In this document: one piece after another, positions 27,048 to 35,663 of the stretch
Layout of the letters: each line of letters opens with the position of its first letter
How positions within the stretch are numbered: the stretch's first letter is position 1
Translations under genes and position numbers: made by a program
Assembly: GCA_052161625.1 (NCBI GenBank)
Contig: CP197412.1
DNA: 64,000 bases
Direction: 5' to 3' (one strand)
Origin: JBKCUI01 sp052161625
GTDB lineage: Bacteria; Planctomycetota; Planctomycetia; Pirellulales; Pirellulaceae
Notes under the pieces: model-generated
Told to the model about the DNA's origin: nothing
Databases searched by the model: none
What the model saw: only the letters and a program-made list of their open reading frames with translations

Positions 27048-28061
27048 CTAGACTTGGTGGTACACTCGATACCAGGCGACGAAGCGGCGAATTCCTTCCT
27101 CGATGGGAGTGGAGGGTGCAAAGCCGACCGCCTGCTGCAATGCTTCCACATCGGCGAATGTGGAGGGAACGTCACCTGGTTGCATCGGAAGAAGATTCAT
27201 CACAGCCTTCTTGCCGATGGCAGCCTCGAGCACTTCGATGAACCGAAGAAGTTCAGTTGGCTGGTGATTACCGATATTGTAGACACGATAGGGGGTGTCG
27301 CTACTACCGGGTGTAGGAGACTCAGGAGACCAATTTGGGTCCGGTTTAGGGATGCAGTCCATCACTCGCACGATGGCTGTAACGATGTCATCGATGTAGG
27401 TGAAATCCCGACACATTTTTCCGTGATTGTAAACATCGATCGGACGGCCTTGAAAGATCGCGTCGGTGAACTTGTAGAGAGCCATATCGGGACGGCCCCA
27501 AGGTCCATACACCGTGAAGAATCGAAGGCCTGTGGTTGGCAATCGATACAAGTGCGAATAGGTGTGGGCCATCAATTCGTTCGCCTTTTTGGTGGCAGCA
27601 TAGAGACTGATGGGGTGATCGACGCTGTCATCGACGGAAAAAGGTTGTCGCACATTTTTTCCGTAGACGCTGGAACTGCTTGCGTAGACCAAGTGTTCGA
27701 TGCCGTGGTGTCGGCAGCCTTCCAGAATCGTCATCGTTCCTTGCAGATTGGAATCGATGTAACTGTAGGGGTTCGTGAGTGAATAGCGCACTCCTGCTTG
27801 AGCCCCTAAATGGATCACGCGATGGAATGCATTTTGTTCAAAGATTTTTTCGACCGCCGCTCTGTCCTCGAGGGCGCATCGTACAAATCGGAACGCAGGG
27901 TGGTTCTCAAGCTCTTTGAGTCTCGCCTCTTTGAGACGGACATCGTAATAGTCGTTGAGATTGTCCAAACCAATCACAGTCATTCCTGCACGGAGGAGGT
28001 GCTGACACGTGTGAAAGCCGATGAATCCGGCTGCTCCAGTGACGAGGATCGTACGAGACAT
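27048..28061 (-). CDS. UDP-glucuronate 4-epimerase-like SDR enzyme
   Basis: This 337-residue extended short-chain dehydrogenase has the NAD-binding TGAAGFIGFH near the N-terminus, the GLDNLNDYYDVRLKEARL segment typical of UDP-glucuronate epimerases (GAE/CapI/LpsL), HLGAQAGVRYSL and the catalytic YAATKK (YxxxK) with an upstream Ser run (SSSSVYG). It should interconvert UDP-glucuronate and UDP-galacturonate for surface polysaccharide. It is the third gene of a minus-strand operon after manA and an unknown gene, with a 6-base gap. UDP-glucose epimerase activity is the main alternative. Confidence 0.9.
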   Translation of the reverse strand: MSRTILVTGAAGFIGFHTCQHLLRAGMTVIGLDNLNDYYDVRLKEARLKELENHPAFRFVRCALEDRAAVEKIFEQNAFHRVIHLGAQAGVRYSLTNPYSYIDSNLQGTMTILEGCRHHGIEHLVYASSSSVYGKNVRQPFSVDDSVDHPISLYAATKKANELMAHTYSHLYRLPTTGLRFFTVYGPWGRPDMALYKFTDAIFQGRPIDVYNHGKMCRDFTYIDDIVTAIVRVMDCIPKPDPNWSPESPTPGSSDTPYRVYNIGNHQPTELLRFIEVLEAAIGKKAVMNLLPMQPGDVPSTFADVEALQQAVGFAPSTPIEEGIRRFVAWYRVYHQV

Positions 28062-28067
28062 AGGGGC

Positions 28068-28538
28068 TTACGATTCGTTGGTTTGTAGAGAAGGAATGAC
28101 AATGTTTGCGAGGAGGGGGTGAGCTGGTTGCAGGCGCGTTCCACCTCGCGTTAGCAAAATCTGGATCCAAGTTTGAAGCGACGCAGGATCCGTCACAGCG
28201 CCGGACAGTCCGACCTTACTCGCGTAGGGAATCGACGATGAACGCATGCAAGTCCACTCCCAGAGAAGCGCCACGCGACGACGTCCCGCGCAGGAGCTTT
28301 CGTCATGGCGGCTCGGGTGAAGGGACTTTTCTACCTCGGCGCGAGACATCACGAGAACATCCCAATCTCCCGAAGTCGAATCGTTCCATTCCCATCGTGT
28401 GTGAGGAAGCGACGATCCGAGCGATGCCAATCGTGCACGAATGAACGCGGTTTGCTGTTGCACGAGAGTACGATGCCAACAGCTAAGACCGACAAGCCTC
28501 CAAACTTGAACTTTGCTGGTGGTGAGTTGATATTCCAT
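28068..28538 (-). CDS. Unknown protein between manA and the epimerase
   Basis: The 156-residue product is not recognised. It begins at 28538, where TGATG overlaps the manA stop (TGA) with its ATG, so it is translationally coupled to manA. It ends 6 bases before the epimerase start. It is rich in Trp, Arg and Ser, with no clear signal peptide, membrane helix or known motif; GDWDVLVMSRAEVEK is the most ordered-looking part. The longer frame to 28607 overlaps manA and is rejected. The tight packing in a sugar-nucleotide operon suggests a linked role, but its function cannot be read. Confidence 0.68.
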   Translation of the reverse strand: MEYQLTTSKVQVWRLVGLSCWHRTLVQQQTAFIRARLASLGSSLPHTRWEWNDSTSGDWDVLVMSRAEVEKSLHPSRHDESSCAGRRRVALLWEWTCMRSSSIPYASKVGLSGAVTDPASLQTWIQILLTRGGTRLQPAHPLLANIVIPSLQTNES

Positions 28539-29530
28539 CAGGATGTGGGCAGATGGCAAGCGAGAGCGACCCCACCCGAGTTTAGTTGGAGCGAACAGGG
28601 GGGGCAAGCTGACGGAATCAGGACGGTGGATGCTCGAGGCAAGTCCATCGATTGACTACCCCATACCAGCTTCGCGGAGCCGATCGGAATGGTCAAGATC
28701 ACGGGCCCAGTTTCATCCACGGTCAGTTCGCCCTTCCGAGAGTCGAAAGCGGATTCGCGAAGCCGAAACTTATCGCAGTCGACGAGCGTACGCCAACCCT
28801 CAGAGTCGATCGGCAGCGATTTGCAATCGATAGCGGACGTGGGACCACTCTGAAAGTCGATCACCTCAAGGGCCTGCTCGACATGGAGCGCCCGAGGATT
28901 CCCATCTTGATCGACTCGATTCCAGTCGAAGAGTCGAAACGTGCAATCGCTTGCTTGTTGAATCTCGGCCACCAGTAGCCCGGCGCCGAGGGCATGAACG
29001 GTTCCAGCGGGGATAAAGATGCAGTCGCCCGGCTTGGGCTCTAGTACGTGAAGGCAAGACTCCGTGGTCCCGGATTGGATCGCTCGCGCCAATTGCTCGC
29101 GGTCGACCCCAGTTCGCAACCCCGCATAGATCTTCGCCCCCGGTTCTGAATCAATCACATACCAAGCCTCCGTTTTCCCCCGATCGGGAACGGGCATCGT
29201 CGCCCCGTAAGCATCGTCTGGGTGGACCTGGACACTCAGTACCCGCTGGCAATCCAAGTACTTGAGCAACAACGGAAACCGATCATTGGGTGCCTCATAA
29301 CCCATAATCTCGGGAGAATGCGACTCGATCAAATTTCGGAGCGTTTTTCCTTTAAAAAGCCCTTCGGAGACGACCGACTCGGCTTCTCGATGGTCCACCA
29401 GCTCCCAGCTCTCCGCCCAAACCCCATTTTCTGGAGGTTTTTTGCCAAGTTGTGACGCGAGCCGCTCGCCACCCCATAGGTAAGAACGAAGAATGGGGGA
29501 AAATTGGAGCGGGTGATCTGGGTAAATCAT
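28538..29530 (-). CDS. manA: Mannose-6-phosphate isomerase, type I
   Basis: The 330-residue product is a cupin-fold phosphomannose isomerase interconverting mannose 6-phosphate and fructose 6-phosphate. The zinc site is visible in VLSVQVHPDD and PAGTVHALG, together with KTEAWYVID, PLLLKYLD and RLFDWNR. PILRSYLWGGERL at the N-terminus is typical of the short bacterial class I enzymes. It leads a three-gene minus-strand operon with an unknown gene and a UDP-sugar epimerase, so its product probably feeds GDP-mannose or other surface-sugar precursors. Confidence 0.93.
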   Translation of the reverse strand: MIYPDHPLQFSPILRSYLWGGERLASQLGKKPPENGVWAESWELVDHREAESVVSEGLFKGKTLRNLIESHSPEIMGYEAPNDRFPLLLKYLDCQRVLSVQVHPDDAYGATMPVPDRGKTEAWYVIDSEPGAKIYAGLRTGVDREQLARAIQSGTTESCLHVLEPKPGDCIFIPAGTVHALGAGLLVAEIQQASDCTFRLFDWNRVDQDGNPRALHVEQALEVIDFQSGPTSAIDCKSLPIDSEGWRTLVDCDKFRLRESAFDSRKGELTVDETGPVILTIPIGSAKLVWGSQSMDLPRASTVLIPSACPPCSLQLNSGGVALACHLPTS

Positions 29531-29595
29531 GGATTGCCAAAAGTCCTAGGGCGAACAAAGCTAGAGGGACCCCTATGTTATCGGAGAGATGATTG

Positions 29596-30837
29596 ATGCT
29601 GAAAAGCACCCTTGCCCTGAAGAAATCTGACGATCTGTTTGAAAAAAGCTCGATGAGCTTCGGCGATCATTTGGAGGAATTGCGGCAAGCCCTGATCAAA
29701 GCCTCCATCTGGCTCATGGGTGGCCTTTGTGTCGGCGTTCCCATGGCGACCAGCGTGGTCGCTTATATGCAGCGTCCCCTCGAGGCAGCTCTCGATCAGT
29801 TCTATCGCGAGCAAAGCATTCGAGAAATGGAGGCCGCAACGAAAGGAACCGTCGACCCGAATTTGAAAGCTTGGATGGAGGCGAATCAAAAGCGATCTGA
29901 AGTCATCTTTGTCGACAAGAATCGACTCACTGCCCTGCTGCGATCGACACCTGCCGAACCACCTCGAGACGCCTCCGCCGAGACACCTAAGGACGCACTC
30001 AAGGACGCACCCGTCGAGGCACTCAAAGACGTATCCGCCGAGACACCCGAAGAAGTCCCCGGAGACGTACCCGTAGACAAGGCAGGGGAAGCGACAGACA
30101 CCCGTACCGAACCGACAGCCTCTCCGCCTCAATTGGAGGGAGAGGAAAACCTCTCGCTCGCCGAGCGATTTCCGCTCGCTTCCGCGGATACCGAGGGACT
30201 CCCGACCCCCGATCGACTGGTTCCCCTGCGAATTTTCTCTTCGATTAAATCGCAAGCGGAAACGTTCAACATGCAGGAGGGGATGATGATTTGGTTCAAA
30301 GCGGCTTTGGTCGTGGCGGCCATCGTCGCGAGCCCCGGTATTTTCTATCACGTTTGGGGATTCGTGGCGGCAGGACTTTACCCTCATGAACGACGCTATG
30401 TCTATTACTTTCTTCCAGCCAGTTTAGGCTTGTTTTGGACCGGCGCCTTGTTCGCCTTTTTCGTTGTCTTTCAGTTGGTCATTTCGTTCCTGTTGAACTT
30501 CAATGCCATGATGGGCGTGGGAACGTCTCCACGTTTGAACGACTACATGTCCTTCGCGCTCTTGCTACCACTCGGATTCGGTATCTCCTTTCAACTTCCG
30601 CTCGTGATGTTGGTGGTCGAGCGATTAGGAATTATGTCGGTCAAGACCTATTTGCAGCAATGGCGGATGGCGATCTTCATTATCGCTGTGGTGGCCATGA
30701 TCCTAACGCCCGCGGATGTGACGAGCATGATCGCAATGGCATTGCCGCTCATCTTCCTCTACTTCCTGGGTATCGCGTTGTGCCACTACGTGCCGAGGGG
30801 CGGCATGCTCAACGGCAAGGCAGTGGATCCTCGCTAA
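29596..30837 (+). CDS. tatC: Sec-independent translocase subunit TatC with large loop insertion
   Basis: This 413-residue integral membrane protein is TatC, the twin-arginine signal receptor. MSFGDHLEELRQALIKAS is the conserved cytoplasmic start and TM1. GIFYHVWGFVAAGLYPHERR, SFALLLPLGFGISFQLP and MILTPADVTSMIAMALPL are TatC hallmarks. Common TatC is about 250 residues. The excess lies between TM1 and TM2, at about residues 70-215, in the periplasmic P1 loop. It contains an acidic A/E/P/D-rich repeat block (120-175) with units such as SAETP and ALKDAPVE. The ATG at 29596 has GGAGAG 7 bases upstream; a TTG at 29593 is alternative. nnrD follows after 2 bases. Confidence 0.93.
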   Translation: MLKSTLALKKSDDLFEKSSMSFGDHLEELRQALIKASIWLMGGLCVGVPMATSVVAYMQRPLEAALDQFYREQSIREMEAATKGTVDPNLKAWMEANQKRSEVIFVDKNRLTALLRSTPAEPPRDASAETPKDALKDAPVEALKDVSAETPEEVPGDVPVDKAGEATDTRTEPTASPPQLEGEENLSLAERFPLASADTEGLPTPDRLVPLRIFSSIKSQAETFNMQEGMMIWFKAALVVAAIVASPGIFYHVWGFVAAGLYPHERRYVYYFLPASLGLFWTGALFAFFVVFQLVISFLLNFNAMMGVGTSPRLNDYMSFALLLPLGFGISFQLPLVMLVVERLGIMSVKTYLQQWRMAIFIIAVVAMILTPADVTSMIAMALPLIFLYFLGIALCHYVPRGGMLNGKAVDPR

Positions 30838-30839
30838 CC

Positions 30840-31742
30840 ATGGAGGATGCGAGCGAACTTCGCGACCTCCAAGCGATCCCAAGGCTTGCTCCCCGTGAGT
30901 TGGACTCTCACAAGGGTACGTTTGGGCACGCGCTTTTGGTAGGTGGCGCCGTCGGCATGTCTGGCGCGATATGGATCGCCGGACAAACCTGTTTGCGAGG
31001 AGGAGCGGGTCTCGTGACGCTCGCGGTTCCCGATACGGTCCAAGCGGTTTTATCCGTTGCCATTCCTTGTGCGATGACCCTCGGTCTCCGCAGCACCGAG
31101 GAATCGAGTGCATGGTGGGAGCAGATGCGTGCACCGAAGTACCGCGACTGCATCCTTGCAGTAGGGCCGGGACTAGGTCGTTCGTCCGATACCGATGCGT
31201 TGGTATGGAGGTGTTGGCTGGAATGGCCTCAGGCCGCTCTTTTCGATGCCGATGCACTCAATGCCTTAGCCGCTGATCGCCCGAGACTTTCCGACGAACG
31301 CGAGAAACCCTGCGCACCGCGCGTTCTCACTCCGCATCCTGGTGAATGGGCGAGACTCGTGGGAAGCAAAGTGCACGACGTCGCTTCGCACCGAAGTGTA
31401 GCGGCACAAATGGCACGCAACCTGGGTGCGGTGATCGTTTTGAAAGGTGCGAGGACTTGGATTACCGATGGCACCCATTGCTTTGAAAGCAGGACAGGCA
31501 ACCCGAGTCTGGCAGTCGGCGGTAGCGGCGACGCACTGAGCGGCTTGATTACCGCATTGATATGCCAGAGGATGAAGCCGATGGATGCGGCTGTGTTAGG
31601 GGTGCACCTGCATGGGCTCGCCGCCGATCTTGCTCACGACGCGCTTGGGACCCCAAGCACCCTAGCTACCGATCTCCTCGATTTCCTACCCGCCGCCTTT
31701 CAAAGCCTGAATAGCGTTTCTCCCAACACAGACGATTGCTAG
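30840..31742 (+). CDS. nnrD: ADP-dependent NAD(P)H-hydrate dehydratase
   Basis: This 300-residue protein is a ribokinase-like repair enzyme that dehydrates damaged NADHX/NADPHX back to NAD(P)H. Motifs seen: HKGTFGHALLVGGAVGMSGA, AVGPGLGR, VLTPHPGEWARL and LAVGGSGDALSGLI with the catalytic Asp in GGSGD. The N-terminal epimerase domain (NnrE) found in fused versions is absent, so the epimerase must be elsewhere. The ATG lies 2 bases after tatC. The stop TAG shares the palindrome CTAG with the stop of the convergent DUF1569 gene. Confidence 0.93.
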   Translation: MEDASELRDLQAIPRLAPRELDSHKGTFGHALLVGGAVGMSGAIWIAGQTCLRGGAGLVTLAVPDTVQAVLSVAIPCAMTLGLRSTEESSAWWEQMRAPKYRDCILAVGPGLGRSSDTDALVWRCWLEWPQAALFDADALNALAADRPRLSDEREKPCAPRVLTPHPGEWARLVGSKVHDVASHRSVAAQMARNLGAVIVLKGARTWITDGTHCFESRTGNPSLAVGGSGDALSGLITALICQRMKPMDAAVLGVHLHGLAADLAHDALGTPSTLATDLLDFLPAAFQSLNSVSPNTDDC

Positions 31743-32251
31743 TTCACGGCAGGTGGTTTAGCCGTCGAGTCTTCCGGTTCCAGAAACCGGAGGTGATGGG
31801 CCGCATGAATGAGTTGAATTGCGACAAGCTCCTCGTAGGTCATCGGCCCAAATAGAGGAGACGGATGAATGGGGCCTCGAAATCTCTTCAACCTTTCGAT
31901 GCACTGAAGATACCTCTCGACCGCTGGCGCATCGTCGATAGATGTCACGTGGATGGTCGCAGGGATCGTGGGAGCGCCTCGCGCCATTTCCTTCGTCGCC
32001 AGGATTTTGCGAAACAAGCGTTTTCCTTGGAAGGCCCGAAGCAGAGAAATCAAGCACTGCATGGGAAGCGACATCTTTGGGAAACCATCCATGGGAAAAG
32101 TCATCCAATCCGCAAGGTGCTCGCAGCAGGCTGCCAGTCCCCAATTGCCGCGACGGCGGTACCCCAGGTCTCTCAATCGAGCGACCTCGATCACGATCTC
32201 ATCGAGAGACGCAAACTCAAGACTTCTCAGTTGCATGTTCGTGTCTTTCAT
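31739..32251 (-). CDS. DUF1569 family protein
   Basis: The 170-residue product resembles the DUF1569 group, helical proteins related to the DinB four-helix bundle. It contains GNWGLAACCEHLADW, FPKMSLPMQCLISLL, and a C-terminal MTYEELVAIQLIHAAHHLRF, with His residues at positions where DinB-like proteins bind metal. Biochemical role unknown. The start at 32251 (MKDTN) is preferred to an ATG at 32275; neither has a strong Shine-Dalgarno. It ends in a 4-base overlap with the convergent nnrD gene. Confidence 0.8.
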   Translation of the reverse strand: MKDTNMQLRSLEFASLDEIVIEVARLRDLGYRRRGNWGLAACCEHLADWMTFPMDGFPKMSLPMQCLISLLRAFQGKRLFRKILATKEMARGAPTIPATIHVTSIDDAPAVERYLQCIERLKRFRGPIHPSPLFGPMTYEELVAIQLIHAAHHLRFLEPEDSTAKPPAVN

Positions 32252-32476
32252 GAAACAAGACCTGCCATCGCGCATTGGTTATGTGACTCGACACCCTGGA
32301 TTTCGCTCTTTATGAGTGTAACCGAGCAAACTCGTTCAAGGTGACGCTCCGACTTCATTGGGCGATGGCATAACGTCGCACAATGCAGACGGTATACTTT
32401 TGGTTCATTGTGGATTAGGAAATGCCCTGATCTTCTGCCAAATGATCACCTTCCCTTCGCCGTGCTGCCAATCGCC

Positions 32477-33427
32477 ATGATTCGATCTCTCGCTCCTGTG
32501 GTATTAGCCACCCTCGGAACATTTGCGTTTCTTCTTCACACGGTATCCACTGCGGAGGACAAGGTAACTGCGGCACCTCGCAAGTATTTGATTATCCATA
32601 CCGATGATGCTGGAATGTCCCACTCGGTCAATATGGCGACTCAAGAGGCGTTGCAAAAGGGAATCGTCACTTCAGCGAGTATTATGGTCCCGTGTCCATG
32701 GTTCAAAGAGTTTGCGGGTTTTGCCAAAGCCAACCCTCAGTTTGACTATGGCATTCACTTGACATTAACTTCGGAGTGGGAGAATTACCGGTGGGGGCCG
32801 GTGTCCTCGCGAGATCAGGTAGCTAGTTTGATCGACGCTCAAGGATATCTTTGGGATAACACGACCGAAGTGGCTCAGCACGTTAAGGCAGATGAAGTGA
32901 AGATCGAATTAAAAGCGCAGATCGAAAGGGCCAAGGCGTTTGGAGTACCGATCAGCCATTTAGATACCCATATGGGTGCCTTGGTAACTCGCGACGACTT
33001 GGTCAAGGTGTATGTCGAATTGGGGGCTGAATACGATCTGCCAGTATTGTTCTTCCGAACATTGACGCCCGAGATTCGCAAGGCATATCCGCCCATCGCT
33101 TCTCAGTTCGAGTCCTCGGTGTCTCTGCTCCATTCTCGTCGATTGCCATTGCTGGACCGATTGCTCCAGTTCTATGGTGGAGAGATTCCCGAGATGCGAG
33201 AGAAAACGTACTTCGACGCTTTGCGAGATTTGCCAGATGGAGTAACTCAACTTATCATCCACTGCGGAAAAGAAAATGAAGAGTTACGTGCCATTACCGA
33301 TAGCAGTCGCCGACGTGATCAAGATCGGGAAATTTTCACTCGCGATTCCACTAAGGCATGGCTGGACGAGCAAGGCATTACGCTGATCGATTGGAAGGAT
33401 TTTCATCAGATGGAGCAGAATCGATGA
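32477..33427 (+). CDS. Exported YdjC/ChbG-like deacetylase
   Basis: The 316-residue protein has a signal peptide (about 1-26: RSLAPVVLATLGTFAFLLHT) and a YdjC/ChbG carbohydrate deacetylase domain. KYLIIHTDDAGMSHSVN carries the metal-binding Asp pair and general base, FDYGIHLTLTSEW the first metal His, and ISHLDTHMGAL the second His group. ChbG removes the N-acetyl group from chitin oligosaccharides; the substrate of this exported copy is unknown. The ATG at 32477 is chosen because it places the signal sequence at the N-terminus. Confidence 0.88.
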   Translation: MIRSLAPVVLATLGTFAFLLHTVSTAEDKVTAAPRKYLIIHTDDAGMSHSVNMATQEALQKGIVTSASIMVPCPWFKEFAGFAKANPQFDYGIHLTLTSEWENYRWGPVSSRDQVASLIDAQGYLWDNTTEVAQHVKADEVKIELKAQIERAKAFGVPISHLDTHMGALVTRDDLVKVYVELGAEYDLPVLFFRTLTPEIRKAYPPIASQFESSVSLLHSRRLPLLDRLLQFYGGEIPEMREKTYFDALRDLPDGVTQLIIHCGKENEELRAITDSSRRRDQDREIFTRDSTKAWLDEQGITLIDWKDFHQMEQNR

Positions 33428-33517
33428 TCGCTATGTAGCGAGATCGAATGTCAGTTTTGATAGAATGGCGGCTTGTTCGTTCTCCAGCTTGGACACTCTC
33501 CGGTCAAGGGTAATGTG

Positions 33518-34396
33518 ATGCGCAATTCGGTACGTCGGTGGGCAGTCCTTTTTTTGGTTGGGTTCCTAGCGGCACCCGCAACAGCGGCAGACAATCCTGC
33601 AAGCGATCAAAAGAAAGGGGTGAAAGCAGACGTTGTTTATGGCCACAAAGATGGTATGGCCCTGACGATGGATGTCTTCGAACCGAATGGGGAAGCGAAT
33701 GGCGCCGGGTTGATGTTCATGGTGAGTGGCGGATGGGTATCGACTTGGAATCCCCCCGATCGCATGTTACCGCTCATACAGCCTTTGCTGGAACGCGGAT
33801 ACAAAGTGATCGCTGTGCGGCATGGGAGCAGTCCTCGGTACGTGATCCCAGAGATTGTGTCCGACGTTCGCCTAGCGCACTCGTTTGTTCACGAACACGC
33901 GAAGGAGTGGAGCATCGATCCCGATAAAATCGGTGTTTTTGGGTTCAGCGCTGGCGGGCATCTATCGCTTGTGTTAGGGACGACATCCAATGGCGATGCG
34001 GACCGCAAAGCAGGTCGAAAGGCTCGCATTGCCGCCGTGGCCGCGGTCTTTCCACCCACGGATTTGCGACCTTACATGGCACTGGACAATCCTCTGCGAG
34101 AGCGATTCCCTGCCCTCAAATTCTCTTTGGACAATGGTCCGGATTACTCGCCGCTTCTACAGGTAAGCCCCGATGACGCACCATCGGTCTTGATTCACGG
34201 CGACAAGGACGAGCTCGTTCCCATTTGGCATAGCGAAAAAATGAAGGCCGCACTGGACGAAGCGAAGGTCCCTGCCGAACTGCTTGTGATCCAAGGTGCA
34301 GCGCATGGATTCGATGCCGATGGCAACAAGAAGATGTTCGAAGCGATGGTGAACTGGTTCGACAAGCAATTGCTGGGCAAACAAGGGGCGAAGTAA
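33518..34396 (+). CDS. Secreted alpha/beta-hydrolase (esterase-like)
   Basis: This 292-residue protein has a signal peptide (about 1-24, ending PATAA) and an alpha/beta-hydrolase fold. The nucleophile Ser144 is in GVFGFSAGGHLS, the acid in LIHGDKDELVP and the His in QGAAHGFD. FMVSGGWVSTW sits at the oxyanion-hole position. It resembles the BD-FAE/acetyl-xylan esterase group. AAGGG-like bases precede the ATG (33518). It may work with the deacetylase encoded just upstream, for example on acetylated polysaccharides, but this is only inferred from adjacency. Confidence 0.89.
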   Translation: MRNSVRRWAVLFLVGFLAAPATAADNPASDQKKGVKADVVYGHKDGMALTMDVFEPNGEANGAGLMFMVSGGWVSTWNPPDRMLPLIQPLLERGYKVIAVRHGSSPRYVIPEIVSDVRLAHSFVHEHAKEWSIDPDKIGVFGFSAGGHLSLVLGTTSNGDADRKAGRKARIAAVAAVFPPTDLRPYMALDNPLRERFPALKFSLDNGPDYSPLLQVSPDDAPSVLIHGDKDELVPIWHSEKMKAALDEAKVPAELLVIQGAAHGFDADGNKKMFEAMVNWFDKQLLGKQGAK

Positions 34397-34429
34397 CGCA
34401 TCGCCTCATTCGTGCATCCGGACGGAGAT

Positions 34430-35626
34430 TCAGCGTTGGTTTGCGAGGAGTCCCTCTTCTCGCAGTACCAGCTGCAAAGCACGGTCGCATACAGGTGACG
34501 CTTCCAACCCGACGTTGGCTGCCGCAAAGACGCCCATCCCGCGTTCCGGTGCCAAGAAGACGACGCAGTACCACATGGTATTCGAGCCGTTATGGGTCAG
34601 GATCTGACCATTTGCCCAGTCGCGCTTTCCAGTGTGCCATCCACCTGCGTATTCTGTCTTTTGCCTGCTTTGGTGGAGTCGATTCCAATTCTCGATTCCG
34701 ATCGGAAGCGGGAAGCTGGCATCGGTCGGGGACATGAGATGGATTCGTAGATACTTGCACCAATCTTCCATCGTCGCGTGCACCGTTCCAGCCGGTCCTA
34801 GCACTGCAGGATTATCCTGGTCGACGGAAACCCAACCAGAGGCATCGTCGTTCCGAACATGCCCCCAGCTAACGGGATAGTCTTTTCGTTGCACTGGAGA
34901 ACCGAATCCCGCTGATTTCATCGAGAGGGGAGCGAAGATTCTTTCTCGCAAGATTTCCTCCCACGGTCGTTTTTCGACTTGTTCGATGGCATGCCCTAGC
35001 AGCATGTATCCAAGATTTGAGTATTCAAACTTCCCATGTTTCTTCTCGTCCCATGGAAGGCTGGCAGACCAATCGGCGATTTCGTGCCTCGCCTGCACCA
35101 TGTCCTTTGCTCGCAACCACTTTCCCCATGGAGCATTGGCCGGTAACCCGCTGGTATGTTCCAGAAGATCGTCCAGCGTTACGTCGCCCCATTGCGTGGT
35201 TTGAAAACCGGGGATATCTGGGAAGAGAGATTTGAGCGAGCTGTCCCATTTCAGCTTTCCTTCCTCCACATGGAGCGCAACCAGGGTAGCCGTCATACTT
35301 TTGGTGCACGAACCCAGGTGCAAGAGACTGTTCTTTTCGAGAGGTAAGGATTGCCCCTCCTTCGCTACACCACAAACGGCGATCGATATTTCTCCGTGCT
35401 TCGTCAGTTTTCCGCAAACCATACCGGGGAATTCAAACTGTTGGCGAATGCGTTCTAACTGCTTTGAAATCTCCAAAGCCCTCGCTTCCGGAGATTCTGC
35501 AATCGCAGGTGATTCTGGATTCAAAGAGGACTGGGGGACATCCTGTGAAAGCAAGCGGGGCATGATAAGAGGCTGACCCATGCACAGGACGCAGAGTAAG
35601 CATTGACCGAGGAATGAGCAACGCAT
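34430..35626 (-). CDS. Serine hydrolase, class C beta-lactamase-like
   Basis: The 398-residue product has an N-terminal hydrophobic signal (CSFLGQCLLCVLCMGQPL) and a beta-lactamase/penicillin-binding fold. The SxxK motif is Ser106-Cys-Thr-Lys109 in HLGSCTKSMTA, and YSN is at 202-204 (FEYSNLGYMLLGHAIE). LLEHTSGLP is the usual loop of the EstB/AmpC group. The third motif is probably the LTHNGSNTMWY region near the C-terminus, with HNG in place of KTG. It may be a peptidase or esterase rather than an antibiotic-degrading enzyme. It is convergent with the esterase gene and upstream of no obvious partner. Confidence 0.88.
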   Translation of the reverse strand: MRCSFLGQCLLCVLCMGQPLIMPRLLSQDVPQSSLNPESPAIAESPEARALEISKQLERIRQQFEFPGMVCGKLTKHGEISIAVCGVAKEGQSLPLEKNSLLHLGSCTKSMTATLVALHVEEGKLKWDSSLKSLFPDIPGFQTTQWGDVTLDDLLEHTSGLPANAPWGKWLRAKDMVQARHEIADWSASLPWDEKKHGKFEYSNLGYMLLGHAIEQVEKRPWEEILRERIFAPLSMKSAGFGSPVQRKDYPVSWGHVRNDDASGWVSVDQDNPAVLGPAGTVHATMEDWCKYLRIHLMSPTDASFPLPIGIENWNRLHQSRQKTEYAGGWHTGKRDWANGQILTHNGSNTMWYCVVFLAPERGMGVFAAANVGLEASPVCDRALQLVLREEGLLANQR

Positions 35627-35663
35627 GGGGCACCTTTGTAGTGAGTTGGCTCTACGAACGGGA

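Noticed and set aside
27054..27782. 242-codon plus-strand frame inside the epimerase gene
   Set aside because: Antisense to a well-conserved SDR enzyme.
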